A DNA stretch of 64,000 nucleotides, from the NCBI GenBank assembly GCA_903928115.1, contig CAIYPP010000007.1:62001-126000 (forward strand), given 5' to 3'. Shown in pieces: positions 43,017 through 51,704 of this stretch. Made by a program: the position numbers and the translations under genes. Origin of the DNA: an uncultured Planctomycetota bacterium. Its GTDB lineage: Bacteria; Planctomycetota; UBA1135; GCA-002686595. Numbering within the stretch: position 1 is the stretch's first letter; each line of letters begins with the position of its first letter. The notes under the pieces were generated by a model. The model saw nothing but the letters and a program-made list of their open reading frames with translations. It was not told the origin of the DNA and did no database searches.

Positions 43017-44507
43017 TCATGCTTCCGGTGGCTTGCGCTTCTTGGCTTCCTCGGCCTTCTTGAGGCGCGTGTAGTCGAGGTAGCAGAGGTTGGCCTGGAT
43101 GTTGTCCGTGTTGGAGTAGACGTAGGCGAGGAAGAACTCGGTGATCGTCGCCTTGCGGATCTTGAGTTCTTCGGCGAGGCGCAGGACGAGGGAGGTGCGG
43201 TGGCGGTTTTCGTTCTCGAAGGTTTCCCACCACTTGCGGGAGCTGCCGGTGGTCTGGGGCCAGTCGAGGTGCTCGGCTTTCACGCGCTCGAGCTCCTCGC
43301 GAAGGCGTTGCTCGGTCCAGTTGCGGGTGTCGCTGATGCCTTCCGCCGTTGGGCGGGTGGCGGGGGAAATGAGGCCGGTGGGCGGGGCGGGCAGCGTGTT
43401 GAGGCAGAGCTCGCGGAGCTGGAGGTCGACGCGCGTGAGAGAGGAGGTTTCGCGCAGGAAGCGCGGCTCGGCCCGGCCGACAATGCTGTCGGCGTCGAGG
43501 ATGACTTTGGTGACGCCGTCGGCGGCGAGCTCCGCCCAGCGGTGATCGACGGAATCGACGGCGGCGCCGATCAGACGGTGAAGGCCGCGGGCACCGGTGC
43601 CGAGCTGGACGGCCTCGTCGGCGATGGCGTCGAGCGCCTCGGGAGTGATCTCGAGCTCGATGCCGTGGATGCGGGCGAGCTTCTGCTGGCGCACGAGGGC
43701 GGAGGCCTCGGTGGATTCGCTCAGGATGGCCCGCATGTCGGAGCGACCGAGCTCGTGGAGCGCGGTGACGGTGGCGAAGCGGCCGACGAACTCGGGGATC
43801 ATGCCGAACTGGACGAGGTCGGCGGTGACGGCCCGGCAGAGCAGGTCGTAGACGGGGCGATCGGGGATCGATTCGACGTGCTCGTCGGGGCGCGCGTGGA
43901 AGCCGATGCGTGAGCTCGCCGAGTTCAGGCGCTGCTGGACGATGCCATCGAGACCGACGAACGCTCCGGTGCAAACGAACAGGATGCGGGAGGTGTCGAC
44001 GGGCGCATGGCGATTCGAGTCGACCTGCTCGGCGATGCGGCCGTCGAGCAGCGTGAGCAGGGCGTTCTGGACACCCTCGCCGCTGACGTCGCGGCCCGCG
44101 TCGCTGCTGCGGCGGATCTTGTCGATCTCGTCGATGAAGAGGATGCCGCGCTCGGCGAGGCGCGGGTTGCCGTCCGCGCGGTCGAGCAGCGATTTCACGA
44201 TGTCGTCGACGGAGCGGCCGCGGTAGCCGGCCTCGACCAGGGAGGTCGCGCTCGCGAAGCTCACGGGAACTTGCAGGAGCTCGGCGAGGCGCTTGATCAG
44301 GTAGGTCTTGCCGGAACCCGTCGGCCCGAGCAGCAGGATGTGGAAACGACCCAGGTCGTCCCCGTGCTGGTCGCGGTGGGCCTGCGACAAGTAGTGGTTG
44401 TAGACGCCGACGGCGAGGTCCTGCTTCGCGCGCGCCTGGCCACGCACGTAGCGGTCGAGAAACGCCACCATCTCTTTGGGAGTCGGGAGAACGCGTTCGG
44501 GGGGCAC
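43017..44507 (-). CDS. ClpX-like AAA+ unfoldase lacking the zinc domain, with novel C-terminal module (copy 2)
   Basis: 496 residues if started at the GTG at 44507, which has AAGGAG at the right distance; an in-frame GTG at 44537 would add 10 residues. It is a close paralog of the protein at 31240-32727: same [26 protein letters not shown] pore region, an IGF-like loop (RIGFHA), GMIPEFVGR and GARGLHR. Like that protein it has no N-terminal zinc domain. Its C-terminal module (nt 43059-43316) matches the KGGVGR ATPase module at 30 of 32 residues across the [15 protein letters not shown] to RLKK stretch, more closely than it matches copy 1. It converges on the KGGVGR operon, and the pair probably belong together. 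Confidence 0.9.
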   Translation of the reverse strand: MPPERVLPTPKEMVAFLDRYVRGQARAKQDLAVGVYNHYLSQAHRDQHGDDLGRFHILLLGPTGSGKTYLIKRLAELLQVPVSFASATSLVEAGYRGRSVDDIVKSLLDRADGNPRLAERGILFIDEIDKIRRSSDAGRDVSGEGVQNALLTLLDGRIAEQVDSNRHAPVDTSRILFVCTGAFVGLDGIVQQRLNSASSRIGFHARPDEHVESIPDRPVYDLLCRAVTADLVQFGMIPEFVGRFATVTALHELGRSDMRAILSESTEASALVRQQKLARIHGIELEITPEALDAIADEAVQLGTGARGLHRLIGAAVDSVDHRWAELAADGVTKVILDADSIVGRAEPRFLRETSSLTRVDLQLRELCLNTLPAPPTGLISPATRPTAEGISDTRNWTEQRLREELERVKAEHLDWPQTTGSSRKWWETFENENRHRTSLVLRLAEELKIRKATITEFFLAYVYSNTDNIQANLCYLDYTRLKKAEEAKKRKPPEA

Positions 44508-44587
44508 GGAGTCGCTCCTTGGCACGGGAAGGTGCACGAGCCTACCAGTGCGTGCCGGAGCATGGGGGTCGAATCACCCCAGTGCGC

Positions 44588-44797
44588 TCAACCGCCCGCG
44601 AAGCGCTCGCGCAGTGCGCGCTTTTGGATTTTGGCAGTGCCGGTCTTCGGGAGCTCGGCGAGGAAGTGCACGGCGCGGGGGCACTTGTAGTGGGTGAGCT
44701 TCGTGCGGCAGAACGCGATCAGGTCGTGCGCGGTGGCGCTCGTGCCTTGGCGGAGGACGATCGCGGCGGTGACGGACTCGCCCCAGGTGGCGTCGGG
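44588..44797 (-). pseudogene. Duplicated 3' fragment of the acyl-CoA ligase gene
   Basis: About 200 bp (44598-44797) is nearly identical, in the same orientation, to 46327-46526, the 3' end of the intact acyl-CoA ligase gene; only a few bases differ. It encodes the last 70 or so residues of the ligase (ATWGESVTAAIVLRQ to LRERFAGG) and has its own stop at 44588. Upstream of 44798 the similarity ends abruptly and there is no ligase N-terminus, so it cannot make an enzyme. The two copies form a direct repeat around the beta-helix gene at 44993-46303. Confidence 0.85.
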
Positions 44798-44992
44798 GCG
44801 GCTGAGCCTCTCGCGGCCAGACCCTCGGCGGACATCGGGGCTTGACTGCCCAGTCCGATAAAACCTGAGGGCACGCGATTCCGGGTCCGCGGACTGCATC
44901 AAAGGGGTCGTCGCGGGTTGCCGGATTGGGCCAGGGCACCTAGGCTCGGTCGGGGAGGGAGGAGTCCCGGTCCGGCTCGGAGGAGAATTCGC

Positions 44993-46303
44993 ATGGCTCG
45001 CAGGTTCGTCTCAGCCGGGCTGCTCGCGGCAGTTTCGTGGGTTGGTGAGGCTCGCGCGGACGTGCTGCACGTCGGCGCGGCTGGCTTCCCGTCTCCGCAG
45101 GCGGCGATCGACGCTGCCGTCGATGGGGATGTGATCCTGATCGAGCCTGGGACCTACGCGGGCTTCACGGTGACCAACAAGGAGCTGTTCGTTGCGGCGG
45201 CGGACTCGGCCACCGTCGTCCATGTTGGCGCGAGTTCGGTCACGGGACTCGTCGTGGGCAAGACGGTGGCGCTTGCCGACCTACAGTTTGTGAGCCAGAG
45301 TTCTGCGGCGGCCTTGTCGCTCACGACCAACGCGGGCGCGGTGCGGCTGCAGCGCTGCTCGCTCCGCAGCGATCCGGCCACCGGGAATCCGGGCGTCGGC
45401 GCGCCGGGCCTCGACGTGCGGGCAAGCACGAACGTGATCGCCGGCGACTGCAGTTTCGTCGGCGGGAACGGGCGGGGAGGTGCGGCGAGCAGCCCGTCCG
45501 GCGGTCAGCCCTTGGGCTTGAGTGCCCCAGGCGGGGATGGTGTCACTCTGACTCAGGCCCGGGTCGCGTTGCATCGTTCGACTGCACTCGGTGGTTCCGC
45601 CGGAACGGCGATGGCCTGGATGGTGAACGGACCGACCGGGCAAGGTGGCAAGGGACTCGGCTGCGCGGGATCGTTCCTGTTCTCGAACGGCGTCTCCATG
45701 ACCGGCGGACGCGGGGGTGGGCTCTCGCTCAGCAACGCGGCCTGTACGCAGAGCTCCAACTTCCAGGACATGGGGCGGGGCGGGCACGGTGTCTCGTTCG
45801 CGTCGAACCTGCCTTCGGAGGCTTGGTTCATCGCCCCGCAGCTCAACGGCGGCGACTACGGCCCGTCGAATTGCCCCTACACGTTCGAAGAGCAGCCCGG
45901 ATCGAGCGACTTCGTGCGTGGACCGCTCGGCACGATCCTCCGGCGCACCGGCGGAGCCTCAGCGCGGCAGATGTCGATACCCAGCCTTGCTCCTGGCACG
46001 AATCCGCTCGCCACCTCGTTCGTAGGTGCCGCGGGCGAGCTCGTGCACGTCGTGCTCTCGGTCGCTCCTGAGTTCCTCTGGACGCAGAATCAGGCTGGCC
46101 TGCTCGGCGTTTCGCTCGCGAGCGCCCTGCCGCCGCAGTTCGTCGGCATCGTCGACGTCGGCGGAACTCTGTCCGCGCCGCTGGCGCTTCCCGCTCTTCC
46201 CCTGGGCGCAACCGACGCGGTCTGGCACGTGCAGTCCTACTTCACGTCGCCTTCGGGAGCCGTTCGACTCGGCCCCTCGGCCTGCGTCGCGCAGATTCCC
46301 TGA
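44993..46303 (+). CDS. Secreted parallel beta-helix protein (pectate-lyase-like fold)
   Basis: 436 residues. The ATG at 44993 has a clear AGGAG 7 nt upstream, and the N-terminus is a signal peptide (RRFVSAGLLAAVSWVGEARA). The next part opens with AAGFPSPQAAIDAAVDGDVILIEPGTY, the same entry motif as in the kinase's beta-helix units at 1834-4902, followed by short Gly/Ser-rich rungs with QRCSLRS, GDCSFVGGNG and similar turns. The last 130 residues form a separate beta domain (GELVHVVLSVAPEFLW) ending SACVAQIP. No catalytic residues can be named. It is bracketed by the ligase gene and its duplicated fragment. Confidence 0.75.
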   Translation: MARRFVSAGLLAAVSWVGEARADVLHVGAAGFPSPQAAIDAAVDGDVILIEPGTYAGFTVTNKELFVAAADSATVVHVGASSVTGLVVGKTVALADLQFVSQSSAAALSLTTNAGAVRLQRCSLRSDPATGNPGVGAPGLDVRASTNVIAGDCSFVGGNGRGGAASSPSGGQPLGLSAPGGDGVTLTQARVALHRSTALGGSAGTAMAWMVNGPTGQGGKGLGCAGSFLFSNGVSMTGGRGGGLSLSNAACTQSSNFQDMGRGGHGVSFASNLPSEAWFIAPQLNGGDYGPSNCPYTFEEQPGSSDFVRGPLGTILRRTGGASARQMSIPSLAPGTNPLATSFVGAAGELVHVVLSVAPEFLWTQNQAGLLGVSLASALPPQFVGIVDVGGTLSAPLALPALPLGATDAVWHVQSYFTSPSGAVRLGPSACVAQIP

Positions 46304-46316
46304 GAACCCGTCCGAC

Positions 46317-47885
46317 CTAGCTCGCGGCGAAGCGCTCGCGCAGCGCGCGCTTTTGGATTTTGGCGGTGCCGGTCTTCGGGAGCTCGGCGAGGAAGTGCAC
46401 GGCGCGGGGGCACTTGTAGTGGGTGAGCTTCGTGCGGCAGAACGCGATCAGGTCGTGCGCGGTGGCGCTCGTGCCTTGGCGGAGGACGATCGCGGCGGTG
46501 ACGAGCTCGCCCCAAGTGGCGTCGGGCAGACCGAAGACGGCGGCTTCGAGGACGGCGGGGTGCGAGTAGAGGACGTGCTCGACCTCGGTGGAGAAGACCT
46601 TCTCGCCGCCGGAGATGATCATGTCCTTCTTGCGATCGACGATGTCGAGGTAGCCCTCGGAGTCGAGGGTCGCGAGGTCGCCGGTGCAGAGCCAGCCGTC
46701 GACGAAGGCCTTGGCGGTCTCGTCGGGACGCTTCCAGTAGCCGGGCGTGACGGTGGCGCCGCGCGCGCGGATCTCGCCGACGGTGCGGCCGTCGGGTGGG
46801 ACGGGGCGGCCGTCGTCGCCGATGACGGCGAGCTCGACGGCGATACACGGACGGCCGGTCTTGGCGCGGAAGCGGAACTGCTCTTCGGGCGGCAGCGCCT
46901 TCAGGTGCTCCTTCAGGAGGCTGAAGGTCAGGTACGGGCTCGTCTCGGTCATGCCGTAGGTCTGGACGTACTCGCAGCGCATCACGCGCATGATCTCGCG
47001 CACGACCTCGGGCGCGATCGGCGCGCCGCCGGACAGGATGCGGCGCAGGCTCGAGTAGTCGCGCGTCTCGGCGCTCGGGTGCCGCACGAGGCGGTTGAGC
47101 ATCGTCGGGATCAGGTTCGAGAGCGTGGTGCGCTCGACTTCGATGGCGCGGAAGACCGCCTCCTCCTCGAAGCGCGCGACCATCACGTGCCGCCCGCCGA
47201 CCCACGTGATCGCGAAGGTCGCCCAAGCGTCGGCGAGGTGGAACATCGGCGCGATGTGAGCCCAGGTGTCGGCGTCGCTGAGGCCGAGCTCGGCCACGGT
47301 CGCCAGCGCATGGGTCCAGACGTTGCCGTGGGTCAGCATCACGCCCTTGGGGCGGCCGGTCGTTCCAGACGTGTAGTAAAGATGAGCGAGCGCGTCGGCG
47401 GGGAGGTCGGGCGCGCGGCCGGGCTGGGGGAGAGTCGCAAGGGCCTCGGCGTAGGTCGCGCCGGCGAGGTCGGTGAGAAGCGGGTCCTCGGGGCGCTCGC
47501 CCAGCCAGAGCAGGTTCGACGGGAGCGAGCCCAGGCGGGCGAGGGCGGCGACCGATGGTGCGAGCTCAGGGGAGGCCAGCAGGACCGAGGCGTCGCTGTC
47601 CCGGAGGATGAAGTCGAGCTCCTCGGCCGAGAGGCGGAAGTTCAGGGGGACGAGGACGGCCCCGAGCCGGGCGCAGGCGAAGTAGGCCTCGAGGTAGGCC
47701 GCGGTGTTGAGCTCGAGGGCCGCCACCCGCGTTCCTGACGTCACGGAGCGGGTTTCGAGCCACCCGGCGAGGGAACGGGCGCGGTCGGCGACCTGCCGGT
47801 AGGTCAGGGTGAGCGCCCCGTCGCGCACCGCGATGCGCTCGGGGTACAGCTGCTCGGCCCGTTCGAGGATCGAGGCGAGTTGCAT
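46317..47885 (-). CDS. AMP-forming acyl-CoA ligase (long/medium-chain fatty-acid type)
   Basis: 522 residues of the ANL superfamily: P-loop-like YYTSGTTGRPKGVMLTHGN, YGMTETSP, the CTGDLATLD hinge region with DRKKDMIISGGEKV, and catalytic Lys near the end in PKTGTAKIQKRALRE. It activates a carboxylic acid with ATP and CoA; chain length cannot be told. The ATG at 47885 fits the usual family start; the longer frame to 48935 runs antisense to the RRM gene and is rejected. The 3' 200 bp are duplicated at 44598-44797. Confidence 0.9.
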   Translation of the reverse strand: MQLASILERAEQLYPERIAVRDGALTLTYRQVADRARSLAGWLETRSVTSGTRVAALELNTAAYLEAYFACARLGAVLVPLNFRLSAEELDFILRDSDASVLLASPELAPSVAALARLGSLPSNLLWLGERPEDPLLTDLAGATYAEALATLPQPGRAPDLPADALAHLYYTSGTTGRPKGVMLTHGNVWTHALATVAELGLSDADTWAHIAPMFHLADAWATFAITWVGGRHVMVARFEEEAVFRAIEVERTTLSNLIPTMLNRLVRHPSAETRDYSSLRRILSGGAPIAPEVVREIMRVMRCEYVQTYGMTETSPYLTFSLLKEHLKALPPEEQFRFRAKTGRPCIAVELAVIGDDGRPVPPDGRTVGEIRARGATVTPGYWKRPDETAKAFVDGWLCTGDLATLDSEGYLDIVDRKKDMIISGGEKVFSTEVEHVLYSHPAVLEAAVFGLPDATWGELVTAAIVLRQGTSATAHDLIAFCRTKLTHYKCPRAVHFLAELPKTGTAKIQKRALRERFAAS

Positions 47886-48077
47886 GGATGGGAGGTGCGG
47901 CGTTTCAGCCTTCGCCCATGAACGGAGGCATGGGGGAGACTTTCGCTCGAGGGGACGGTAGCGGCGCGGCGGGCGTCTCGCTACGCTCTGCGCGGCTTCC
48001 TTTAGTAGTTCGTGACGTTGACCTTGGACAGTGCTGGGGTGCGCGCGAGCAGGAAGATCTTGGACTGAACAAGGACA

Positions 48078-48587
48078 ATGGGAACGAAGCTGTACGTTGG
48101 AAATCTGAACTTCAAGACGACTGAAAGCTCGCTGCGCGCTGCGTTCGAGAACGGCGGCCGCAAGGTCACGGAAGTCGCGATCGTCACGGACAAGATGACG
48201 GGCAAGCCGCGCGGCTTTGCCTTCGTGCGCATGGGCACCGACGACGAGGCCAAGGCCGCGATCGCCGAGCTCAACGGTCAGGAACTCGACGGCCGTCCGC
48301 TCCGCGTGAACGAAGCTGAAGACCGTCCGCCCCAGAGCCGTGGTGGCTTCGGTGGTGGCGGCGGCGGCCGCGGTGGCTACGGTGGCGGCGGCGGTGGCGG
48401 CGGCTACGGCGGCGGCGGTGGCCGTGGTGGCTACGGCGGCGGCGGCGGTGGCGGTGGCGGCTACGGTGGTGGCGGCGGTCGCGGTGGCTACGGTGGCGGC
48501 GGTCGCGGTGATCGCGACGGCGGCTACGGTGGCGGCGGCCGTGGTGGCTACGGCGGTGGCCGTGGCGACCGCGACGACGGCTACTAG
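48078..48587 (+). CDS. Glycine-rich RRM RNA-binding protein
   Basis: 169 residues. One RRM domain (residues 3-78) with RNP2 LYVGNL and RNP1 KPRGFAFVRM, then a Gly/Arg/Tyr tail of GGGYGGG and RGGYGG units to the end, with GDRD interruptions. Such proteins bind single-stranded RNA and, in cyanobacteria and some other bacteria, are cold-induced. The tail is encoded by GGC/GGT-rich repeats, not by a mobile repeat. It is followed by a strong hairpin, so it is monocistronic. Confidence 0.9.
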   Translation: MGTKLYVGNLNFKTTESSLRAAFENGGRKVTEVAIVTDKMTGKPRGFAFVRMGTDDEAKAAIAELNGQELDGRPLRVNEAEDRPPQSRGGFGGGGGGRGGYGGGGGGGGYGGGGGRGGYGGGGGGGGGYGGGGGRGGYGGGGRGDRDGGYGGGGRGGYGGGRGDRDDGY

Positions 48588-48621
48588 TCGAAGCGCCTCG
48601 CCACACGGCGAGGGAACGAAC

Positions 48622-48660
48622 ACTGCGGGCTCGGCGGGTTGCACTCGCCGGGCCCGCGGT
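48622..48660 (+). terminator. Hairpin terminator after the RRM gene
   Basis: A stem of up to 15 bp (ACTGCGGGCTCGGCG with CGCCGGGCCCGCGGT, two wobble pairs) and a 9-nt loop, 34 bp after the RRM stop. The T run after it is poor (CGTTGGT), as is common in this GC-rich DNA. Confidence 0.6.
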
Positions 48661-48711
48661 CGTTGGTGGGAGAGGCGCGAGCGCAGCGCCTTCGACGCGT
48701 ATCCTGCGGCG

Positions 48712-50229
48712 ATGCAGCTCCGCCCCATGCTCGCCCTTTTTCTCACGCTCACGTTGACTGCCAGCGCGCTCGCGCAGGAGGCGCCGAAGAGCGAACCGAC
48801 CGCGCCGAAGAAGGACGTGAAGTGGGACGACGACGTCGTGGTCACGAAGCACAAGATCCGGCTCGCGGACGGCGAGTTCGACTTCACGGCGCGCGCGGGG
48901 CGCATGAAGCTCACGACCGAGGACGGCAAGGGCAAGGCCGAGCTCTTCTTCGTGGCCTACACCAAGGATGGCGTCGAGGACCCGTCGCGACGTCCAGTGA
49001 CCTTCTCGTTCAACGGCGGTCCGGGCTCGTCGAGCGTCTGGCTGCATCTCGGGGCGCTCGGACCCAAGCGCGTGAAGATGCAGCCCGAAGGCTGGGCGCC
49101 GCCGCCGCCCTACGAGCTCGTCGACAATCCGCACACGTGGCTCGATGCGACCGACCTCGTGTTCATCGACCCGGTGACCACGGGCTATAGCCGCGCGGCG
49201 GACGGCGAGGACGCGGCGCAGTTCCACGGCGTGACGCCCGACGTCGAGTGGACGGGCGAGTTCATCCGGCTGTGGACGACGCGCTTCGAGCGCTGGTCGA
49301 GCCCCAAGTTCCTCGCGGGCGAGAGCTACGGCACGACGCGCGCGGCGGGGCTCGTCGGGCACCTGCAGGAACGCCACGGCATGTACATGAACGGCATCGT
49401 GCTCGTCAGCGCGATCCTGAACTTCCAGACCGCGCGCTTCGACGTCGGCAACGATCTGCCGTACGTGCTGTTCCTGCCGACGTGCGCGGCGACGGCGTGG
49501 TACCACAAGAAGCTCGCGCCCGAGCTCTCGGGCGATCTCGGCAAGCTGCTCGCGGAGGTCGAGCGCTTCGCGATCGACGAGTACCTGCCTGCGCTCGCGA
49601 AGGGCGACGCGCTGCCTGTGTCCGACCGCGAGGTGCTCGTCGCGAAGCTTGCGCGCTACACGGGCCTCTCACAGGACTACGTCGAGCGCTGCAACCTGCG
49701 CGTCGAGCAGGGGCGGTTCTGCAAGGAGCTCTTGCGCGACGAGCGCCGCACCGTCGGACGCCTCGACAGCCGCTTCCAAGGCATCGACCGCGATGCCGCG
49801 GGCGAGCGCAGCGAGTTCGACCCGAGCATGTCGGCGATCCTCGGGCCCTACACGGCGACCTTGAACGACTACGTGCGGCGCACGCTGCGCTACGAGAACG
49901 ACCTGCCGTACGAGATCCTCACGGGGCGCGTGCAGCCGTGGAAGTACGACCAGCAGAATCGCTACCTGAACGTCGCGGAGACGCTGCGTCAGGCGATGAC
50001 GCGCAACCCCGACCTCAAGGTCTACGTCGCGGCCGGCGTGTACGACTTCGCGACGCCGCACTTCGCCGCGGAATACACGGTGCGCCAGCTCGGGCTCGAC
50101 GCGTCGCTGCGCAAGAACATCGTCACCTCACGCTTCGCGGCGGGGCACATGATGTACATCCACGAAGGCGAGCTCGTGCGCTTCCACGACGAGATCGCGG
50201 CGTTCCTCACGGACGCGGCGCGGCGTTGA
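48712..50229 (+). CDS. Exported serine carboxypeptidase-like protein (peptidase S10)
   Basis: 505 residues. A signal peptide ends at ASALAQ. The alpha/beta-hydrolase body shows SFNGGPGSSSVWLH (oxyanion hole), catalytic Ser in AGESYGTTRA, Asp in VAAGVYDFATPHF and His in FAAGHMMYI, the order expected for S10. Bacterial S10 proteins are exported peptidases of largely unknown substrate. The end overlaps the convergent symporter gene by 23 bp. Confidence 0.9.
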   Translation: MQLRPMLALFLTLTLTASALAQEAPKSEPTAPKKDVKWDDDVVVTKHKIRLADGEFDFTARAGRMKLTTEDGKGKAELFFVAYTKDGVEDPSRRPVTFSFNGGPGSSSVWLHLGALGPKRVKMQPEGWAPPPPYELVDNPHTWLDATDLVFIDPVTTGYSRAADGEDAAQFHGVTPDVEWTGEFIRLWTTRFERWSSPKFLAGESYGTTRAAGLVGHLQERHGMYMNGIVLVSAILNFQTARFDVGNDLPYVLFLPTCAATAWYHKKLAPELSGDLGKLLAEVERFAIDEYLPALAKGDALPVSDREVLVAKLARYTGLSQDYVERCNLRVEQGRFCKELLRDERRTVGRLDSRFQGIDRDAAGERSEFDPSMSAILGPYTATLNDYVRRTLRYENDLPYEILTGRVQPWKYDQQNRYLNVAETLRQAMTRNPDLKVYVAAGVYDFATPHFAAEYTVRQLGLDASLRKNIVTSRFAAGHMMYIHEGELVRFHDEIAAFLTDAARR

Positions 50230-51592
50230 GCTTCGGCGGCGCGAGCAGCGCGAGCGCGAGGTAGGCCGCGAAGGCCGTGGCGAGCGCGGCGAGGTAGGGG
50301 TGCGACCACTCGCCGAGGTAGCCTGCGACGTAGACCGCGGCGCCGCCCGTCAGGGCGCCGAAGGCACTCCACGGCCCGCCGACGCGCGAGAAGAGACCGA
50401 ATACGACGAGCGCGAAGACACCGGCGCTGCCGAAGCCGTTCGTGAGCTCCATCAGGTCGCCGACCGAAGTCGAGGTCGCGGCGAGGCCGAGCGCGATGAG
50501 GCCGAAGCCGACGGTGCACGTGCGCGCGACGCGGAGCTTCGTGCGTTCGTCGAGGTTCGGCCGCAGGCGGCCGACGATGTTGTGCGAGAAGAGCGACGAA
50601 GAGACGAGCAGAGCGCTGTCGACCGTCGAGAGGATCGCCGAGACGAGCGCGCCCGCGAAGAGTGTGTAGGAAAGCGTGGAGAGCTTCGTCCGCGCGAGCT
50701 CGGGCAGGAGTTCATCGGGCTGGGCAAGGTCGGGGATCAGCGCGGGTCCCATCAAGCCGAGCAGCACCGGGATCGAGCCGACTGCGGCATAGAAGAGGCC
50801 GGCGACCACGGCCGAGCGACGCGCGACCGTGCCGGAGCGAGCGGAGCTCATGCGCGCGATCAGCTCCTGCGCGACGAGCGAGCCGACGATCGGCAGCGTC
50901 CACGCCTCTGCGACGTCGAGCCAGGAGCCATTTTCTTCGGACGTGAAGTGCAAACGAGCCGGATCGATACTCGCGAGCGCGCCCTGCACGCCGCCGAGCT
51001 CGCCTACCATGCCGACGAGGATCACGACGAGGCCGATGACGAGCGCGGTTCCCTGCACGACGTCCGTGACGGCGTCGGCGAGCATGCCTCCAAAGGAGGT
51101 GTAGGCGATGACGACTCCCGCGGCGATCGTCATGGCGGAGATGTGGTCGAAGCCCGAAGCGCCGGCGATGACGTGGCCGAAGACACGGATCTGCGCCGCG
51201 GCCCAGAAGAGCGAGGTCGGGACGAGCAGCAGTGCGGCGAAGCGCTCGACACCCGGCGAGAAGCGCTCGCGGAAGAGGTCCGCGAGCGTGGTGAGCTTCT
51301 TCGACCACAGCGGCGCGGCGAGCCACACTCCCGCGAGGGCGAGCGCGACGCCATAGGCGTAGGGTTCCGTCGAGGTCCACGAGAGCCCGTTGGCGTAGAC
51401 GGTTCCCGCAGCGTCCGAGCAGGCCTCGGCGCCAAACCACGTCGCAAAGATCGAGAAGATCGACAGCGTGTAGCCCATGCTGCGACCCGCGACGAGGTAG
51501 TCGTCCTCGTTGCGCACGCGCCGCGAGATCACGACGCCGATCGCGAGCTGGGCGACGATGTAGAGGATGAGCCCGATGAGCAGCGGATTCAT
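50207..51592 (-). CDS. Sodium:solute symporter (SSS family)
   Basis: About 461 residues with 12-13 hydrophobic helices, starting LLIGLILYIVAQLAIGVVIS. Family marks are NEDDYLVAGRSMGY near the N-terminus, GGMLADAVTDVVQG, and SAILSTVDSALLVSSS in the middle helix. It should carry a small solute (sugar, amino acid, or organic acid) into the cell with Na+. I start it at the ATG at 51592; an ATG four codons upstream (51604) is possible. The longer frame to 51919 overlaps the divergent bestrophin gene. Confidence 0.9.
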   Translation of the reverse strand: MNPLLIGLILYIVAQLAIGVVISRRVRNEDDYLVAGRSMGYTLSIFSIFATWFGAEACSDAAGTVYANGLSWTSTEPYAYGVALALAGVWLAAPLWSKKLTTLADLFRERFSPGVERFAALLLVPTSLFWAAAQIRVFGHVIAGASGFDHISAMTIAAGVVIAYTSFGGMLADAVTDVVQGTALVIGLVVILVGMVGELGGVQGALASIDPARLHFTSEENGSWLDVAEAWTLPIVGSLVAQELIARMSSARSGTVARRSAVVAGLFYAAVGSIPVLLGLMGPALIPDLAQPDELLPELARTKLSTLSYTLFAGALVSAILSTVDSALLVSSSLFSHNIVGRLRPNLDERTKLRVARTCTVGFGLIALGLAATSTSVGDLMELTNGFGSAGVFALVVFGLFSRVGGPWSAFGALTGGAAVYVAGYLGEWSHPYLAALATAFAAYLALALLAPPKLNAAPRP

Positions 51593-51704
51593 GGGGGGGC
51601 GCATCGGTGTACCAGCGCAGGTCCGGCCCGTCCACGCAGGAGCTGCGACAAGCTGCAATCGAAGCCGCCACGTGGTACACCGTCGCGCTCCGCTGGCGCT
51701 CGCA

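Noticed and set aside
44563-44581. TGGGG...CCCCA stem with TCGAATC loop, looking like a tRNA T-arm
   Set aside because: The loop lacks the TTC that should follow the stem and no acceptor or anticodon arms are found around it.
48340-48580. Dense GGC/GGT repeats resembling a short repeat array
   Set aside because: They encode the glycine-rich tail of the RRM protein; there is no spacer structure, so this is not a CRISPR or a mobile repeat.
48271-49506. 411-codon minus-strand frame with His/Arg-rich repeats
   Set aside because: The repeats are the complement of the RRM glycine tail and the rest is antisense to the S10 peptidase gene.
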